NCBI GenBank assembly: GCA_036804505.1
Contig: DAIRSI010000020.1
Location: 1-64,000, forward strand
From: Phocaeicola_A sp036804505
Lineage (GTDB): Bacteria > Bacteroidota > Bacteroidia > Bacteroidales > Bacteroidaceae
Reading direction: 5' to 3'
Length of the DNA stretch: 64,000 nucleotides
Position numbers and translations under genes: made by a program. The notes beneath the pieces were generated by a model. That model saw only the letters and a program-made list of their open reading frames with translations, was not told where the DNA came from and did no database searches. Positions 27,172-34,383 of the stretch are shown here, one piece after another (the first letter of the stretch is position 1; every line of letters begins with the position of its first letter).

Positions 27172-27885
27172 ATGAGATCTCCTAATATGTTTTTCAATGA
27201 TTCGGGTTTCGGAAATTTCGAATCATCAATCATTTACAAACTTTTAAAATCGGTTGATATTAATTTTTCAAACTGCCTAAATACTGTTCCATTCAGTACC
27301 TGTGACTGCTATATCATACATACAGATACAAATCCTATGTGTTGTGATATGAATAACTCTCACAAAATACTTCTTTCCGCCAAAGATAATTATTGGTGCC
27401 AGTGGATATACCAATTTTCTCATGAATATTGTCATCATCTGATTAACGGACGTTTAAATGGTAATATAACGGGATTGAAATGGTTTGAAGAAATGATCTG
27501 TGAATTATCGTCTATGTATAATCTTTATCTTGTTTACAAATCTTATTTCCATAGCAACGAACCAATCGAGAACCGTTATGCCCATTCTGTCCAGGATTAT
27601 CTACATGACCTACTGAAAAATTGTCACACATACTACCGGGGATATATACAGGATTCGAGTATTTTTCTGAATCAGCCCGTATACCACAGAGATTGCTACA
27701 ACGTAATTGCTGGGGCAATGCTTCATTTGTTTGTTGAATATCCGTCTTTATGGAATGTGATTTTATATCTTGGAGATACATGTCAATGGAATTCTCTCCA
27801 TGAATTTTTTGATTATCTTTATTCGAAGATGAGCTACAATTTTTCTAAGCCTTTGAAAAAATTGAATGAATTACTCCTTTCATGA
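27172..27885 (+). CDS. Predicted gluzincin-type zinc metallopeptidase (AT-rich islet)
   Basis: Protein of 237 residues with no signal peptide and no close family that I can name. The stretch WIYQFSHEYCHHLINGR contains HExxH (HEYCH, about residues 84-88), the classic zinc site with the catalytic Glu. About 22 residues later comes LKWFEEMICELS, which resembles the W-x-x-E-G/E third-ligand motif of MA-clan 'peptidase MA-like' proteins. Several cysteines are spread through the chain. The low GC content and position directly downstream of the membrane-protein gene (30 bases) suggest a two-gene unit acquired together. Proteolytic activity is inferred from the motif pair; ImmA/IrrE-type peptidases are the main alternative relatives, but their HELGH and later sequence differ. 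Confidence 0.6.
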   Translation: MRSPNMFFNDSGFGNFESSIIYKLLKSVDINFSNCLNTVPFSTCDCYIIHTDTNPMCCDMNNSHKILLSAKDNYWCQWIYQFSHEYCHHLINGRLNGNITGLKWFEEMICELSSMYNLYLVYKSYFHSNEPIENRYAHSVQDYLHDLLKNCHTYYRGYIQDSSIFLNQPVYHRDCYNVIAGAMLHLFVEYPSLWNVILYLGDTCQWNSLHEFFDYLYSKMSYNFSKPLKKLNELLLS

Positions 27886-28060
27886 CTAAGAATAACAAGA
27901 GCCGAACAGCGATATCAGACCGGCATCATCGTTTGGTTCAGACTCATCTTCATTTTTTTTGTCTTCTATCAGCCAACGACCGCAATGCTTGCATTTCATG
28001 GCTTTCTCTAAAATCTTTTTTCCGCAATACGGACAAAGCTTTGTTTCATTGTCGCTCATA
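27886..28060 (-). pseudogene. Frameshifted double-CxxC zinc-ribbon small protein
   Basis: On the minus strand an ATG at 28060 opens a frame beginning MSDNETKLCPYCGKK. It then meets a run of seven A (28021 region, at about 28015-28021). Read with one A fewer, the next frame continues as ILEKAMKCKHCGRWLIED and on to a TAG at 27886-27888. The pair CPYCG and CKHCG is a canonical zinc ribbon seen in many small bacterial proteins, so the intact form would be about 57 residues. As sequenced, the run breaks the frame. It could be a true mutation, a homopolymer sequencing error, or a site where slippage restores the frame. The 3' end lies next to the metallopeptidase gene's stop, converging on it. Confidence 0.6.
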
Positions 28061-28230
28061 ATAATAATTTTTAGGTTCTTAATTATTTATCTCTCCGGTT
28101 ATCATCGGTATATTACAAATATATATGATCTTTTGAAATCGAACAAATTATAAAAAAAATTTCTTTGATATGGTTAAAGAAAAGTATGCTTAGCTTATTT
28201 CAAAAAGAAACATACTTACGTTTTAAAAAC

Positions 28231-28304
28231 GTAACCAGCGAAGGAGGGACCACTGGTTATATTTTTTTCCCGGCTGGTTACATTATTTTTCTCGGCTGGT
28301 TGCG
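28231..28304 (+). repeat. Intergenic hairpin repeat, copy A
   Basis: Starts GTAACCAGCG and carries CTGGTTAT (28253-28260), then two further CGGCTGGTT elements (28271-28279 and 28293-28300), each followed or preceded by T-rich runs. The first 50 bases align without gaps to 55871-55920 with 40 identities by my count. The left arm can pair with either of the right arms. Reading to the right it looks like a terminator for the islet genes. Confidence 0.65.
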
Positions 28305-28328
28305 TTTATTCCGAAGCAAGCGAAGTGG

Positions 28329-28415
28329 GATACGAAGTTAACTTTTGGAATTACCGAAGTTGGCTATCGTACTTGCCGTAATTAACTATGTTAATTGCCG
28401 TAGTTAGCCAGTGCA
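28329..28415. repeat. Degenerate short tandem repeat
   Basis: Three units of about 22-23 bases start near 28349, 28372 and 28394 and share a core like TTnCCGTAnTTAnC (ACCGAAGTTGGC, GCCGTAATTAAC, GCCGTAGTTAGC). A weaker fourth unit (TACGAAGTTAAC) precedes them at about 28331. No coding frame explains the pattern. Confidence 0.5.
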
Positions 28416-28538
28416 ACTGACCCCTTGCCGGAATAGACCTCAAATCCGAGTAGGAAAGGCAATCAATCCGTAGCGAATATAGTATCCATCTTATAGGAAA
28501 AATATATGTATTTTCAGACGAAATCCGGATGGCAACGC

Positions 28539-29288
28539 TCAGTCTTTTTCCTCGATACCTTTACCAAAAAGCGCAAAATCGCCTTTCACGGGATCATCTG
28601 GAAAAACCTTCGCCATGGCTGCCGTAATCTCAAGAGCCATTTTCAAATCATTGGATTTTCGTAGGGTAATGCCCAGTTCACGAGCCATTGCACCTACATG
28701 GGTATCCAAAGGAATAATGAGTTCTCGTGGATTGCACTGCTTCCATAACCCAAAATCTACAGGACTGCCATCACGAACCATCCAACGCAGGAACATATCG
28801 AGTCTCTTGCAGGTGGAATTCTCACTGCCGAAATGACTGCATCCCTTGAAATACCGGCAAAGAGAAACTACCAATGGACTTTGACCGTTTCGCAATGGAG
28901 TATTTCCACGCATGTCAAGGACCATGGCTTCCATGTCAGAATAATGTGTATAAAGCGAGTGAAGCAACGAGCACATCCGGTGGAAATCGCTCCATTTGAG
29001 CCAACGATACAGAGTCGCCGAGTTATGTTCATACTGTTGCCATTCATCGCCTTGAATGTACAAGTACGGACTTCCCGCATCAGAAAACAAAGAATCTATT
29101 TGTTCGCAGACACAAAGAATTTGCTTCCTGTTGCCGAAAGAGAGCCAAGACGTGATGAATCCACTGATTTCTATATCACGCTTTGACTGCCAGCGGTGAG
29201 GAAAAGAAATTGGGTCGGACAGTATAAACGAATCCGTTTCATACCGTTCGGCCCAATCCATAATCTGTCTTTTCAGTTCTGCTTTCAT
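28539..29288 (-). CDS. TIGR02757 family protein (DUF2400)
   Basis: Conserved protein of 249 residues of the TIGR02757/DUF2400 family, found mostly in Bacteroidetes. Recognisable family stretches are CKRLDMFLRWMVR, IIPLDTHVGAMARELG and the C-terminal DPVKGDFALFGKGI. These segments are reminiscent of helix-hairpin-helix DNA glycosylases, so a DNA-repair link is possible, but the catalytic chemistry is unproven. The next gene on the same strand (outer-membrane barrel) ends 8 bases upstream, so the two are probably co-transcribed. Confidence 0.85.
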   Translation of the reverse strand: MKAELKRQIMDWAERYETDSFILSDPISFPHRWQSKRDIEISGFITSWLSFGNRKQILCVCEQIDSLFSDAGSPYLYIQGDEWQQYEHNSATLYRWLKWSDFHRMCSLLHSLYTHYSDMEAMVLDMRGNTPLRNGQSPLVVSLCRYFKGCSHFGSENSTCKRLDMFLRWMVRDGSPVDFGLWKQCNPRELIIPLDTHVGAMARELGITLRKSNDLKMALEITAAMAKVFPDDPVKGDFALFGKGIEEKD

Positions 29289-29295
29289 CCCGGAA

Positions 29296-29994
29296 TCAGA
29301 AATCTACACCGATATTGGCAAAGAAACATCCGGTATGTGACGAATCGAAATAATCGTGACAAATATTGGCCAAACCAATATCATAACCTAAATCAAAGTA
29401 AATATTCTGAATGGACAGTCCGCATCCCAAACGGATACCTCCATCAAAGCGGCGGAAACGATCATCCGAAAAAGAATCTTCGACTTCACGATCTCCGAAA
29501 TTCTTGATTTTTCCACCTACACCGCAAGCCAGAAATCCGCCGAAGAACGGCTGGAGTGACAATTGGTTGTCGAAATAATACTTATACTTCACGACGATAG
29601 GAACCTCAAGATAATTCAAGTCATAAGTGAACTTCTTGGAACCCACATATCCTTTACCTCCTTTTTCCGTATAGAACAAGCCACCCTCCAAAAAGACTGG
29701 AGCATTATAGGCTACCTGAGTCCCGGCTACAAATCCGACATTGAGGCCTGTACTGGAACTGCTTCCATTGAGATACTGATCGTCCGAATTGACTGTTGAC
29801 GAAGTAACACCCAGACGAAGACCATAATACGTATTGTTGTCATTGTACCAGGAACGTCCTCGGTTATTGGTATATCGGGAACGATAATTACTTCGTGAGG
29901 ATCGATTGCCGTATCTGTTATACTGTGCAAGAGCCGGCAATGCAAGGAATAATCCTAAAAACATGAATATACAAATCTTTTTCATAACCTTCAT
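29296..29994 (-). CDS. Outer-membrane beta-barrel protein (PorT-like)
   Basis: Outer-membrane beta-barrel of the OMP_b-brl_2/PorT type, 232 residues. A signal peptide (about residues 1-23, ending ALPALAQ) is followed by a basic, Arg/Asn/Tyr/Ser-rich linker (about 24-55). An eight-stranded barrel then alternates glycine-rich turns and aromatic strands (YYGLRLGVTS, LEVPIVVKYKYYF, DLGYDIGLAN). It ends in Phe (IGVDF), which fits a Bam-dependent barrel. Two starts are possible: ATG at 29994, or ATG at 29985 (MKKICIF). The role is unknown; small barrels of this kind often act as adhesins or secretion helpers. Confidence 0.82.
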   Translation of the reverse strand: MKVMKKICIFMFLGLFLALPALAQYNRYGNRSSRSNYRSRYTNNRGRSWYNDNNTYYGLRLGVTSSTVNSDDQYLNGSSSSTGLNVGFVAGTQVAYNAPVFLEGGLFYTEKGGKGYVGSKKFTYDLNYLEVPIVVKYKYYFDNQLSLQPFFGGFLACGVGGKIKNFGDREVEDSFSDDRFRRFDGGIRLGCGLSIQNIYFDLGYDIGLANICHDYFDSSHTGCFFANIGVDF

Positions 29995-30096
29995 TTTTTA
30001 TAAAACGTTGACTAATGTTGTCACAAAGTAAAGCAAAAAATAATTATATATCAGTAAAATTCACGCTTTTTATCTATCTGTATTTAATTTTATATT

Positions 30097-30132
30097 AAAA
30101 ACAATGGCCGGCTCCGTCAGGAGTCAGCCATT
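30097..30132 (-). terminator. Terminator of uxaC
   Basis: Inverted repeat of 13-14 bases per arm (30103-30115 with 30120-30132, with a few non-pairs) and a 4-base loop. Reading on the minus strand it is followed by GTTTTT. Confidence 0.75.
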
Positions 30133-30154
30133 ATCTATTCACTATATAAATCGA

Positions 30155-31561
30155 TTAAAATTGAAAGAAATTTTTAGCATTGTTGTAAGCAATATCTTCA
30201 ACCATCTGATTTACTCGGTCTATTTCCGAATAAGGAATCTCTCCATTTTCGATGTCGTTGCCCAGTAAGTTGCACAGCGTGCGACGGAAATATTCATGAC
30301 GAGGATAGGAGAGGAACGAACGTGAATCGGTAAGCATACCTACAAAACGACTCAGCAATCCGAGAACAGACAAAGCATTCATCTGTTTTTCCATACCATT
30401 CTTCTGATCCAGGAACCACCAGCCGGAACCGAACTGAATCTTTCCCGGAACGGAACCATCCTGGAAATTACCTATCATTGTGGCAATCACTTCATTGGCA
30501 CATGGGTTCAAGTTATAAATAATAGTCTTGGCCAGCTTGCCTTGAGTATTCAGTTTATCGAAGTACTTGCTCATCTTCTTTGCCGTGTTGAATTCACCGA
30601 TGGAATCGAAGCCTGTGTCAGGACCTAGAAGTTTGAACATCTTGCTATTGTTGTCGCGAATGGCACCATAGTGGAACTGCTGAGTCCAATTGGTCTCTGC
30701 ATCCATGATACCGAATTCAATCATCATGGCACTCTTGTACTTGCTGATTTCTTCTGCACTCAAAGCTTTGCCTCCATACACCTTATTAAATATGGCATTG
30801 ATTTCGGCATCAGTATAATCATCGGAATAGAATTCCTCGATACCATGGTCGCTCAACTTGCAACCTTGCTGTGCGAAAAATTCATGACGTTTGCGCAGAG
30901 CTGTAATCACATCCTGGAAAGAACTGATCGACACACCGCTCGCAGCACTCAGCTTTTCAATGTAAGCACGGAAGTTGGCCGGAACCTCCACTGCCATAGC
31001 CTTGTCGGGACGCCAAGTAGGAAGCATCTTTACTTCGAATCCGCTTTCGCGTGTCTTGATATGATACTCCAGAGAGTCAATAGGATCATCCGTGGTGCAA
31101 ACAACCTCTACATGATACCGGCGCATCATGCCACGAGCAGAATACTCAGGCTTCTGCAGCAATTCATTACACTCGTCATAAATCTCGCGGGCAGTCTTCG
31201 GATTCAAAATCTTGTTAATACCGAAAGCAGTCTTCAATTCCAGATGTGTCCAGTGATAAAGAGGATTACGAAGGGTATAGGGAACCGTTTCGGCCCATTT
31301 TTCAAATTTCTCCCAATCCGAAGTATCTGTACCGGTGCAATAGCGTTCATCTACACCGTTGGTACGCATGGCACGCCATTTATAATGATCACCGCCCAAC
31401 CAAATCTCTGTAAGAGATCTGAATTTATGGTCATCGGCCACCATTTTAGGAATCAAATGACAATGATAGTCAATGATCGGCATTTTCTTTGCATGTTCGT
31501 GAAATAGTTTTTGAGCAATTTCTGTTTCCAACAAGAAATTCTCATCCATAAAATTTTTCAT
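30155..31561 (-). CDS. uxaC: Glucuronate isomerase
   Basis: Converts D-glucuronate to D-fructuronate and D-galacturonate to D-tagaturonate, the first step of hexuronate catabolism. The protein has 468 residues and belongs to the amidohydrolase-like TIM-barrel family. The N-terminal metal-binding YHCHLIP is at about residues 32-38 (IDYHCHL), and the long stretch GSGWWFLDQKNGME and the late SFLSYPRHEYFRR are characteristic. It is divergent from the LacI-type regulator and uxaB, which supply the next step and the probable control. Start at 31561 (MKNFMDENF) fits the usual N-terminus. Confidence 0.96.
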   Translation of the reverse strand: MKNFMDENFLLETEIAQKLFHEHAKKMPIIDYHCHLIPKMVADDHKFRSLTEIWLGGDHYKWRAMRTNGVDERYCTGTDTSDWEKFEKWAETVPYTLRNPLYHWTHLELKTAFGINKILNPKTAREIYDECNELLQKPEYSARGMMRRYHVEVVCTTDDPIDSLEYHIKTRESGFEVKMLPTWRPDKAMAVEVPANFRAYIEKLSAASGVSISSFQDVITALRKRHEFFAQQGCKLSDHGIEEFYSDDYTDAEINAIFNKVYGGKALSAEEISKYKSAMMIEFGIMDAETNWTQQFHYGAIRDNNSKMFKLLGPDTGFDSIGEFNTAKKMSKYFDKLNTQGKLAKTIIYNLNPCANEVIATMIGNFQDGSVPGKIQFGSGWWFLDQKNGMEKQMNALSVLGLLSRFVGMLTDSRSFLSYPRHEYFRRTLCNLLGNDIENGEIPYSEIDRVNQMVEDIAYNNAKNFFQF

Positions 31562-31605
31562 TGTAAAAGTGTTTATATTTTTATTAATTGAAATAAGTCA
31601 CATAA

Positions 31606-31652
31606 CGTGTTCGATAACATATATTTATAATTTAAATGCGTTATCGAACACG
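31606..31652. promoter_or_regulatory. Paired LacI-type operators between uxaC and lacI
   Basis: Two copies of CGTGTTCGATAAC lie in inverted orientation at 31606-31618 and 31640-31652 (13 of 13 bases complementary), separated by 21 bases. Each copy has half-sites (GTGTT and ATAAC) about a central CG, the shape of LacI-family operators. Centres are 34 bases apart, and the right copy lies just upstream of the lacI -33 element, so both divergent promoters could be covered. Confidence 0.7.
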
Positions 31653-31667
31653 AAAATACACAAAATA

Positions 31668-31699
31668 TTTGTTTTAGCCAAATATATTATGTACATTTG
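31668..31699 (+). promoter_or_regulatory. Promoter for the lacI-uxaB operon
   Basis: TTTG at 31668-31671 and TACATTTG at 31692-31699 are separated by 20 bases, a full consensus. The ATG at 31756 lies 56 bases downstream. Confidence 0.78.
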
Positions 31700-31755
31700 T
31701 CCACGAATTTAGGATTTTTAGATAATAGAAGAAGAAAAATAACTAAAAAGCACGT

Positions 31756-32811
31756 ATGGAGAAAAAACAATACACCATCAAGGATATAGCAAAAATGGCA
31801 GGCGTTTCAGCAGGCACAGTAGATCGAGTCATGCACAAAAGAGGAGAAGTATCTGAAGCCAGCAGAATCAAGATTGAAGAGATTCTGAAGGAAATAGATT
31901 ACCAGCCAAACATGTTTGCCATCGGACTGGCAGGTAAGAAAAGATATACTTTCGTGTGTGTGATTCCCCAATACCAAAAAGATACTTACTGGGCTTCCGT
32001 TGACGAAGGCATCATGCGTGCCGCCAAGGAGATGCATCCGTTCAATGTAATGGTGGAACATATATACTATGAGCACTCCAACCGTGAATCCTACAGAGAG
32101 GCTTGCGAAAAAGTAAAAGATATCCAAAAAGACGGTGTTCTCATAGCACCCAATTTCAGGGAAGATACCCTGAAGATAGCCGAATATTTGAACGAAGAGA
32201 AAATATGTTTTGCCTTCATCGATGTAAATGTAGAAGGAACGGGCGAAACCATATATATCGGTCAGGACTCCCATCAAAGCGGTTATCTGGCAGGAAAGAT
32301 TCTGATGCGTGGATACACTCGCGACAAGGAAATAGCCTTGTTCATGAACAACTACAAGAAAAGTCCTTGCGAAGTACAGATGCAACGCAGGTTGGAAGGC
32401 TTCATGGACTACGTGAGTCAATGGTGTGATCACTCCAATGTTCATGAGGTTCTGATGGACGAAGCAGACAATGTGGAAGAAACTCTCGACGCTTTTTTCA
32501 AGACGCATCCCAACATCAGTCTGGGTATCGTTTTCAACTCCAAAATATACAAGGTAGCCAATTATCTGAAAGAACATGGCTTGAAAATACCACAATTCAT
32601 AGGATATGACCTTCTCCTCAAAAATGTAGACCTGATGAAAGAAGGCTACATCACTTACCTCATAGGCCAGCGTCCGGGAATGCAGGGCTACTGCGGAGTA
32701 AAGGAACTTGTCAACAAAGTAGTATTCAAAAGAGAAGTTCAATCGGTGAAATACATGCCAATCGATATTCTGATAAAGGAAAACATCGATTACTATGTAG
32801 AAATCGAATAA
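31756..32811 (+). CDS. LacI family transcriptional regulator of hexuronate genes
   Basis: DNA-binding regulator of 351 residues. The N-terminal helix-turn-helix begins YTIKDIAKMAGVSAGTVDRVMH (about residues 6-27), of the LacI type although DRVMHKRGEVSEAS differs from the common VSRVLN. The periplasmic-binding-like effector domain follows (about 60-350). The gene lies between uxaC (divergent) and uxaB (27 bases downstream), and two inverted operator-like sites lie ahead of it, so it very likely controls uxaC, uxaB and itself. The effector is probably a hexuronate or pathway intermediate (tagaturonate or fructuronate), by inference from context. It corresponds to neither ExuR nor UxuR, which are GntR-type. 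Confidence 0.9.
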   Translation: MEKKQYTIKDIAKMAGVSAGTVDRVMHKRGEVSEASRIKIEEILKEIDYQPNMFAIGLAGKKRYTFVCVIPQYQKDTYWASVDEGIMRAAKEMHPFNVMVEHIYYEHSNRESYREACEKVKDIQKDGVLIAPNFREDTLKIAEYLNEEKICFAFIDVNVEGTGETIYIGQDSHQSGYLAGKILMRGYTRDKEIALFMNNYKKSPCEVQMQRRLEGFMDYVSQWCDHSNVHEVLMDEADNVEETLDAFFKTHPNISLGIVFNSKIYKVANYLKEHGLKIPQFIGYDLLLKNVDLMKEGYITYLIGQRPGMQGYCGVKELVNKVVFKREVQSVKYMPIDILIKENIDYYVEIE

Positions 32812-32838
32812 CACTTTATAATTTAATAATCAAGAAAA

Positions 32839-34278
32839 ATGAAAAAGTTAAACAAACAAACGGCGCAGAAGCGTCAATTCCCTGAGAGAGTTATCCAGTT
32901 TGGAGAAGGCAATTTCCTTCGCGCATTCATCGACTGGATTATATGGAACATGGATAATAAAGCCAATTTCAACGGTAGCGTTGTAGTAGTGCAGCCTATT
33001 GAAAAAGGCATGATTGATATGCTGAACAAGCAAGACGATCTTTATCACGTGAATCTTCGCGGAAAAATTAACGGTAAAGCAGTTGACTCCTATGAGATGA
33101 TCGACGTGATCAGTCGGGCATTGAATCCTTATTCACAAAATGATGAATTCATGCACTTGGCAGAACAACCCGAAATCCGCTTCGTAATTTCCAATACCAC
33201 AGAGGCCGGAATCGCTTATGATCCCGCTTGCAAACTGACGGACAAGCCAGCTTCTTCCTATCCGGGTAAATTGACACAGTTATTGTATCACCGTTTCAAG
33301 ACTTTTAATGGCGACAAGACAAAAGGTCTGATTATATTCCCTTGCGAATTGATATTCCTGAACGGCCACAAACTGAAAGAAGTGATTTACCAGTATATCG
33401 ACCTTTGGAATTTGGGTGAAGACTTCAAGACATGGTTCACGGACTGCTGCGGAGTATACGCAACATTGGTTGACCGCATTGTTCCGGGATTCCCTCGTGA
33501 CAGAATAGCAGACATTCAAAAGAATCTTGATTATGAAGACAACATGGTTGTTCAGGGTGAAGCCTTCCATCTTTGGGTTATCGAAGCTCCGAAAAGCATC
33601 GAGAAGGAATTTCCTGCAGACAAAGCCGGATTACACGTTCTCTTCGTAGATTCAGAGGAGCCTTATCATGCACGTAAAGTGACTTTACTGAATGGTCCAC
33701 ATACCGTACTTTCCCCTGTTGCCTACCTGAGCGGAATAAATATCGTTCGCGATGCTTGCCAACATCCTATAATTGGAAAGTTCATTCACAAAGTCATGTT
33801 TGATGAACTCATGCAAACCGTAGACCTGCCAAAGGCCGATATGGAAAAATTCGCTGCCGATGTGGTAGAACGTTTCGAGAATCCGTTTGTTGATCATCAG
33901 GTTACCAGCATCATGCTGAATTCATTCCCCAAGTTTGAAACACGTGATCTTCCGGGATTGAAGAAATACTTGAAATTGAATGGCAAACTGCCTGCCGGAA
34001 TTGTTCTGGGACTGGCTGCCATCATCACATATTATAAAGGTGGAACTCGCGCCGATGGTGCTGAAATCAAGCCAAATGATTCTCAAGAAATCATGGACTT
34101 GCTGACAGGCCTTTGGGCAACAAACGATACAGAAAAAATTACTAAGGGCGTACTTGCCGCCACTCAAATCTGGGGTGAAGACTTAAACAATATCCCGGGT
34201 CTGGCAGCAGCCGTAAAGGCCGACTTGGATTCTATCCAGACTAAAGGTATGCTCGAGACCGTGAAAGGTATCTTATAA
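32839..34278 (+). CDS. uxaB: Tagaturonate reductase (altronate oxidoreductase)
   Basis: NADH-dependent mannitol-dehydrogenase-family enzyme that reduces tagaturonate to altronate. It has 479 residues. The N-terminal nucleotide-binding part begins VIQFGEGNFLRAFIDW, the typical QFGEGNFLR motif of UxaB/UxuB enzymes. The catalytic region includes the Lys in PYHARKVTLLNGPHTVLSP and the nearby N-G-P-H motif. Preference for tagaturonate rather than fructuronate is inferred from overall resemblance to UxaB. It is the second gene of the lacI-uxaB operon, and a terminator follows at 34298. Confidence 0.93.
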   Translation: MKKLNKQTAQKRQFPERVIQFGEGNFLRAFIDWIIWNMDNKANFNGSVVVVQPIEKGMIDMLNKQDDLYHVNLRGKINGKAVDSYEMIDVISRALNPYSQNDEFMHLAEQPEIRFVISNTTEAGIAYDPACKLTDKPASSYPGKLTQLLYHRFKTFNGDKTKGLIIFPCELIFLNGHKLKEVIYQYIDLWNLGEDFKTWFTDCCGVYATLVDRIVPGFPRDRIADIQKNLDYEDNMVVQGEAFHLWVIEAPKSIEKEFPADKAGLHVLFVDSEEPYHARKVTLLNGPHTVLSPVAYLSGINIVRDACQHPIIGKFIHKVMFDELMQTVDLPKADMEKFAADVVERFENPFVDHQVTSIMLNSFPKFETRDLPGLKKYLKLNGKLPAGIVLGLAAIITYYKGGTRADGAEIKPNDSQEIMDLLTGLWATNDTEKITKGVLAATQIWGEDLNNIPGLAAAVKADLDSIQTKGMLETVKGIL

Positions 34279-34297
34279 TCTGATTTGAAGAACATGC

Positions 34298-34336
34298 AAA
34301 AAGCTTCCTGCACGTCAAGTGTGGGAAGCTTTTTCA
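34298..34336 (+). terminator. Intrinsic terminator of the lacI-uxaB operon
   Basis: An 11-base perfect stem (34298-34308 with 34324-34334) is extended inward by GC/GU pairs to a 5-base loop and ends in T5. Confidence 0.88.
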
Positions 34337-34343
34337 TTTGTCA

Positions 34344-34375
34344 CTTGGTTCTTTGGCCGAAAAGCCGTACTTTTG
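34344..34375 (+). promoter_or_regulatory. Promoter of the HAD gene at 34384, giving a nearly leaderless mRNA
   Basis: TACTTTTG at 34368-34375 matches the -7 element; CTTG at 34344-34347 is a three-of-four match to the -33 element with 20 bases between. The ATG at 34384 is only 8 bases from the end of the -7 element, so the transcript may begin within two or three bases of the start codon. Confidence 0.6.
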
Positions 34376-34383
34376 CATCCGAA

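Larger units (their letters stand above)
28061..28538. other. Non-coding end of the accessory islet
   Basis: No convincing gene lies between the zinc-ribbon pseudogene and the TIGR02757 gene. The stretch contains the hairpin repeat and the degenerate tandem repeat listed separately. The right part (28416-28538) holds nothing else that I recognise. Confidence 0.5.

Noticed and set aside
27959..28153. A 64-codon plus-strand frame in the islet
   Set aside because: It is antisense to the zinc-ribbon pseudogene, whose CxxC pairs give a clear explanation on the other strand.
26304..28540. A duplicated tRNA 3' end (attachment site) at the islet's far side
   Set aside because: No copy of the T arm or acceptor end of tRNA-Lys was seen downstream by eye, and no integrase gene is present.
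30671..31507. A 278-codon open frame on the plus strand
   Set aside because: Antisense of uxaC with no recognisable content.
31807..32814. A 335-codon open frame on the minus strand
   Set aside because: Antisense of the lacI-type gene, with no motif and no promoter of its own.
34285..34383. An upstream start for the HAD gene
   Set aside because: The extension would cover the uxaB terminator hairpin and the HAD promoter, so the ATG at 34384 is preferred.
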